A stretch of DNA of 29,841 bases from positions 1 through 29,841 of the forward strand of contig CAKTKT010000020.1 of the NCBI GenBank assembly GCA_934572325.1. The letters are read 5' to 3'. The notes beneath the pieces were generated by a model. It was not told the DNA's origin. It was given only the letters and a program-made list of their open reading frames with translations, and ran no database searches. The translations under genes and the position numbers were made by a program. The DNA comes from an uncultured Oscillospiraceae bacterium. Lineage in GTDB: Bacteria; Bacillota; Clostridia; Oscillospirales; Oscillospiraceae. Shown here piece by piece: positions 28,213-29,841 of the stretch (within the stretch, counting starts at the first letter, position 1; the number at the start of each line of letters is the position of its first letter).

Positions 28213-29643
28213 ATGAAAAATTATCTTTCGCGCATCGTCTGCGTCCTGCTCGTCATCGCGCTCGCCCTCGGCGGGCTGTGGTACGTCAACGGCGTGCTCA
28301 TCATGAAGCGCTCCGACGGCATACTCACCATGCAGGACTTCTATGCCCAGCCCGACGGCACGGTGGACGTGCTGCTCGTGGGCAACAGCCACGCCGGCAT
28401 AAACATTGACACCGCCACGCTCTGGGATAGCTGCGGCGTCGCCGCCTACAATCTTTGGGGCGGGGTGCAGCCGCTGTGGAACTCGTATCATTATATAGTG
28501 GAGGCGCTCAAGCATCAGACGCCGAGGCTCATCGTGCTTGAGGTCATGGCATCGACCAGCGACTATGAGTATTCCGAGGAGCAAAATCAGATCAAGAACA
28601 CCGCGGGTATGCGTCTGTCGAGAAATAAGATAGAGGCGGTGCGCATCTCCGCGCCGGAGGACAGACAGCTTGAGCTTCTCCTCGGCTTCCCGCTCTACCA
28701 CGGGCGCTTTGATGAGCTGACCATGGAGGATTTTCAGCATTTCCCGTGGTCAAAGGGGCTTGAAAATTTCAAGGGCAGCGTTCTGCGCTACGGCACGGGC
28801 AGCTATGAGTTCGAGAGCGCCGAGGGCGTAAGCGATACCGCGCCCGTCATGGATAAGGAGCTTGAGTACCTCAACAGGATTATCGCCCTCTGCCGCGAGG
28901 AGGGCGTGCCGCTCATGCTGCTCAAGACCCCGTCTCTGGAGCGCGAGCAGACCCAGCCCATCCTCAACACGGTCGCCGAAATAGCGGCGGACAACGATCT
29001 CGCCTTTGTCAACATGAACCTCATGGACGCGGAGCTTGGCATCACCGCCGGCGACTGGTCGCTCGACCGGCACATGAACGCGGGCGGTGCGCGCAAGCTG
29101 TCCGTGTGGCTGGCGGAGTATGTGCAAAGGGAGTACGGCATCCCTGACCGGCGCGGCGACGCGGCGTACTCAAGCTGGGACGTAAACGCGCACAATGTGA
29201 ACAACGCCTATCTCGCCGCCGTCACGGACAGCGCGGACTACTTTGCCGAGCTGCGGCGCAGCGGACGTGCGCTGCTCGTCATAAAGAACAGCCCGTGGGA
29301 GAGCGACGCCATGGCGGCGCTCGAGACGGAGCTTGAGAGCGTGGGCGTACACCCTGCGGTTTACGGCGAGAGCGCGAACAACGCCATTCTCATTGCCGAC
29401 ACCGTCACGGGGGAGAATGTTCCGGCGCAGGTGGAAGGGGAGAGCATGACTTTCACGCTCGTCGGCAGCACGCTCCGCGTCAATTTCGAGTATCAGGACG
29501 TCTATCTCAACGATAAAATGCTCACATGGTACGGCGGCAGCGAGCTTACGCTCGTCGTTTTCGACACGCTGACGAACGCCGTCGTCGATACCGTCGGCTT
29601 CAATACGCTCAACGGCTGCGCGCTGACAAGAGCCGAGGAGTGA
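28213..29643 (+). CDS. Membrane-anchored SGNH/DltD-like partner of the MBOAT enzyme
   Basis: 476 residues. A single N-terminal membrane anchor (about 6-30) places the rest outside. An SGNH-hydrolase-like domain starts with VDVLLVGNSHAGINIDTATLW (Ser59 as candidate nucleophile in GNSH, not the classic GDS) and ends with the Asp-x-His block SLDRHMNAGG (D285, H287). 'GGVQPLWNSYHYIVEALKHQTPRLIVLE' resembles DltD/AlgX-type proteins. A second domain (about 325-476) ends in 'LTLVVFDTLTNAVVDTVGFNT', of unknown role, perhaps carbohydrate binding. It is expected to pass the acetyl group from MBOAT to the polymer. GGAGG is 5 nt from the ATG at 28213. Confidence 0.85.
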   Translation: MKNYLSRIVCVLLVIALALGGLWYVNGVLIMKRSDGILTMQDFYAQPDGTVDVLLVGNSHAGINIDTATLWDSCGVAAYNLWGGVQPLWNSYHYIVEALKHQTPRLIVLEVMASTSDYEYSEEQNQIKNTAGMRLSRNKIEAVRISAPEDRQLELLLGFPLYHGRFDELTMEDFQHFPWSKGLENFKGSVLRYGTGSYEFESAEGVSDTAPVMDKELEYLNRIIALCREEGVPLMLLKTPSLEREQTQPILNTVAEIAADNDLAFVNMNLMDAELGITAGDWSLDRHMNAGGARKLSVWLAEYVQREYGIPDRRGDAAYSSWDVNAHNVNNAYLAAVTDSADYFAELRRSGRALLVIKNSPWESDAMAALETELESVGVHPAVYGESANNAILIADTVTGENVPAQVEGESMTFTLVGSTLRVNFEYQDVYLNDKMLTWYGGSELTLVVFDTLTNAVVDTVGFNTLNGCALTRAEE

Positions 29644-29687
29644 GCGTGAGCGGGCTGTCTGAATATGCTCATGAATAATGCTCAACG

Positions 29688-29710
29688 GGGCGCGGTCCCA
29701 TGCCGCGCCC
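29688..29710 (+). terminator. Weak terminator-like hairpin after the MBOAT-SGNH unit
   Basis: GGGCGCGG pairs with CCGCGCCC, 7-nt loop, followed by GGCAAATTTCC; the T-tract is poor. Confidence 0.45.
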
Positions 29711-29735
29711 GGCAAATTTCCTCCCGCGTGATTTT

Positions 29736-29841
29736 TGTAGGTTTGTCAAACATATTGTACAGTGATCTCAGCGGGAGACAGCCAGCGGAGGGGTCTCATG
29801 GGCAAGTTGTTAGAGCGGCGGTTGTGGACAGCGAGCTGCTT
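29736..29841 (-). mobile_element. 3' end of an insertion sequence (right copy, inverted)
   Basis: The reverse complement of positions 40-145, with one difference at 29803. The IS boundary is TGTAGG at 29736. The element continues past the window edge. No target duplication can be tested. Confidence 0.75.
29746..29841 (-). CDS. IS transposase, C-terminal fragment (truncated by window edge)
   Basis: 31 residues (KQLAVHNRRSNNLPMRPLRW and SPAEITVQYV) and stop at 29746-29748, the same protein as at 1-135. Only the tail is inside the window. Confidence 0.7.
   Translation of the reverse strand, partial: KQLAVHNRRSNNLPMRPLRWLSPAEITVQYV

Overview
The window looks like a contig from a GC-rich, anaerobic, Clostridia-type Bacillota, probably a gut member of the Eubacteriales/Oscillospirales. 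The evidence is the gene set: DUF1292 and DUF4364 proteins, a BofC-like C-terminal domain protein, a clostridial-type 6S RNA, single-chain glycyl-tRNA synthetase, AsnA, strong AGGAGG ribosome binding sites and sigma-A promoters. No rRNA, tRNA, CRISPR array, prophage or plasmid gene was seen. Both ends of the window stop inside copies of the same insertion sequence in opposite orientation, which is typical of an assembly broken at repeats.

Layout. 1-3.7 kb: IS end, a DUF6070-like lipoprotein, a 278-bp inverted-repeat element (family B), a DUF4213/DUF364 protein and a collagen-like surface protein. 3.7-8.4 kb: a minus-strand cell-wall block with a four-SH3b NlpC/P60 endopeptidase, a 93-aa conserved protein and a class A penicillin-binding protein. 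8.6-9.7 kb: a small BofC-domain membrane protein, DUF1292 and 6S RNA. 9.7-12.3 kb: a membrane polysaccharide deacetylase and an acyltransferase-3 protein on the minus strand. 12.4-15.9 kb: glyQS and nadE on the plus strand; the NadE glutaminase domain seems to lack its catalytic Lys and Cys. 15.9-20.2 kb: a membrane-anchored Ntn-type amidase, then an MFS transporter/GH2 glycosidase operon. 20.3-21.2 kb: a wrecked ABC exporter locus. 21.3-24.6 kb: a secreted beta-helix-like protein, an AT-rich gap with two twin palindromes, and a Cys-rich clostridial protein of unknown function. 25-29.7 kb: DUF4364, asnA and an MBOAT/SGNH O-acetylation pair.

The main theme of the genes is the cell envelope: wall synthesis (PBP), wall cleavage (NlpC/P60), glycan deacetylation and O-acylation (CE4, acyltransferase-3, MBOAT plus SGNH) and surface decoration (collagen-like and beta-helix proteins, lipoprotein). 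The rest is housekeeping (glyQS, nadE, asnA) and glycoside use (MFS-GH2).

The most unusual structure lies between the genes. Two families of small non-coding inverted-repeat elements are scattered through the window. Family A (two long, two short, one minimal copy and a fragment) repeatedly sits on or next to stop codons. Family B (two copies, inverted, 24 kb apart) has TA-ended terminal repeats. Though otherwise unlike, both carry the same central stem-loop, AATAC-ACAAA-GTATT, inside longer stems of different sequence. All functional calls come from reading the sequence and remembering family motifs; no database search was run.
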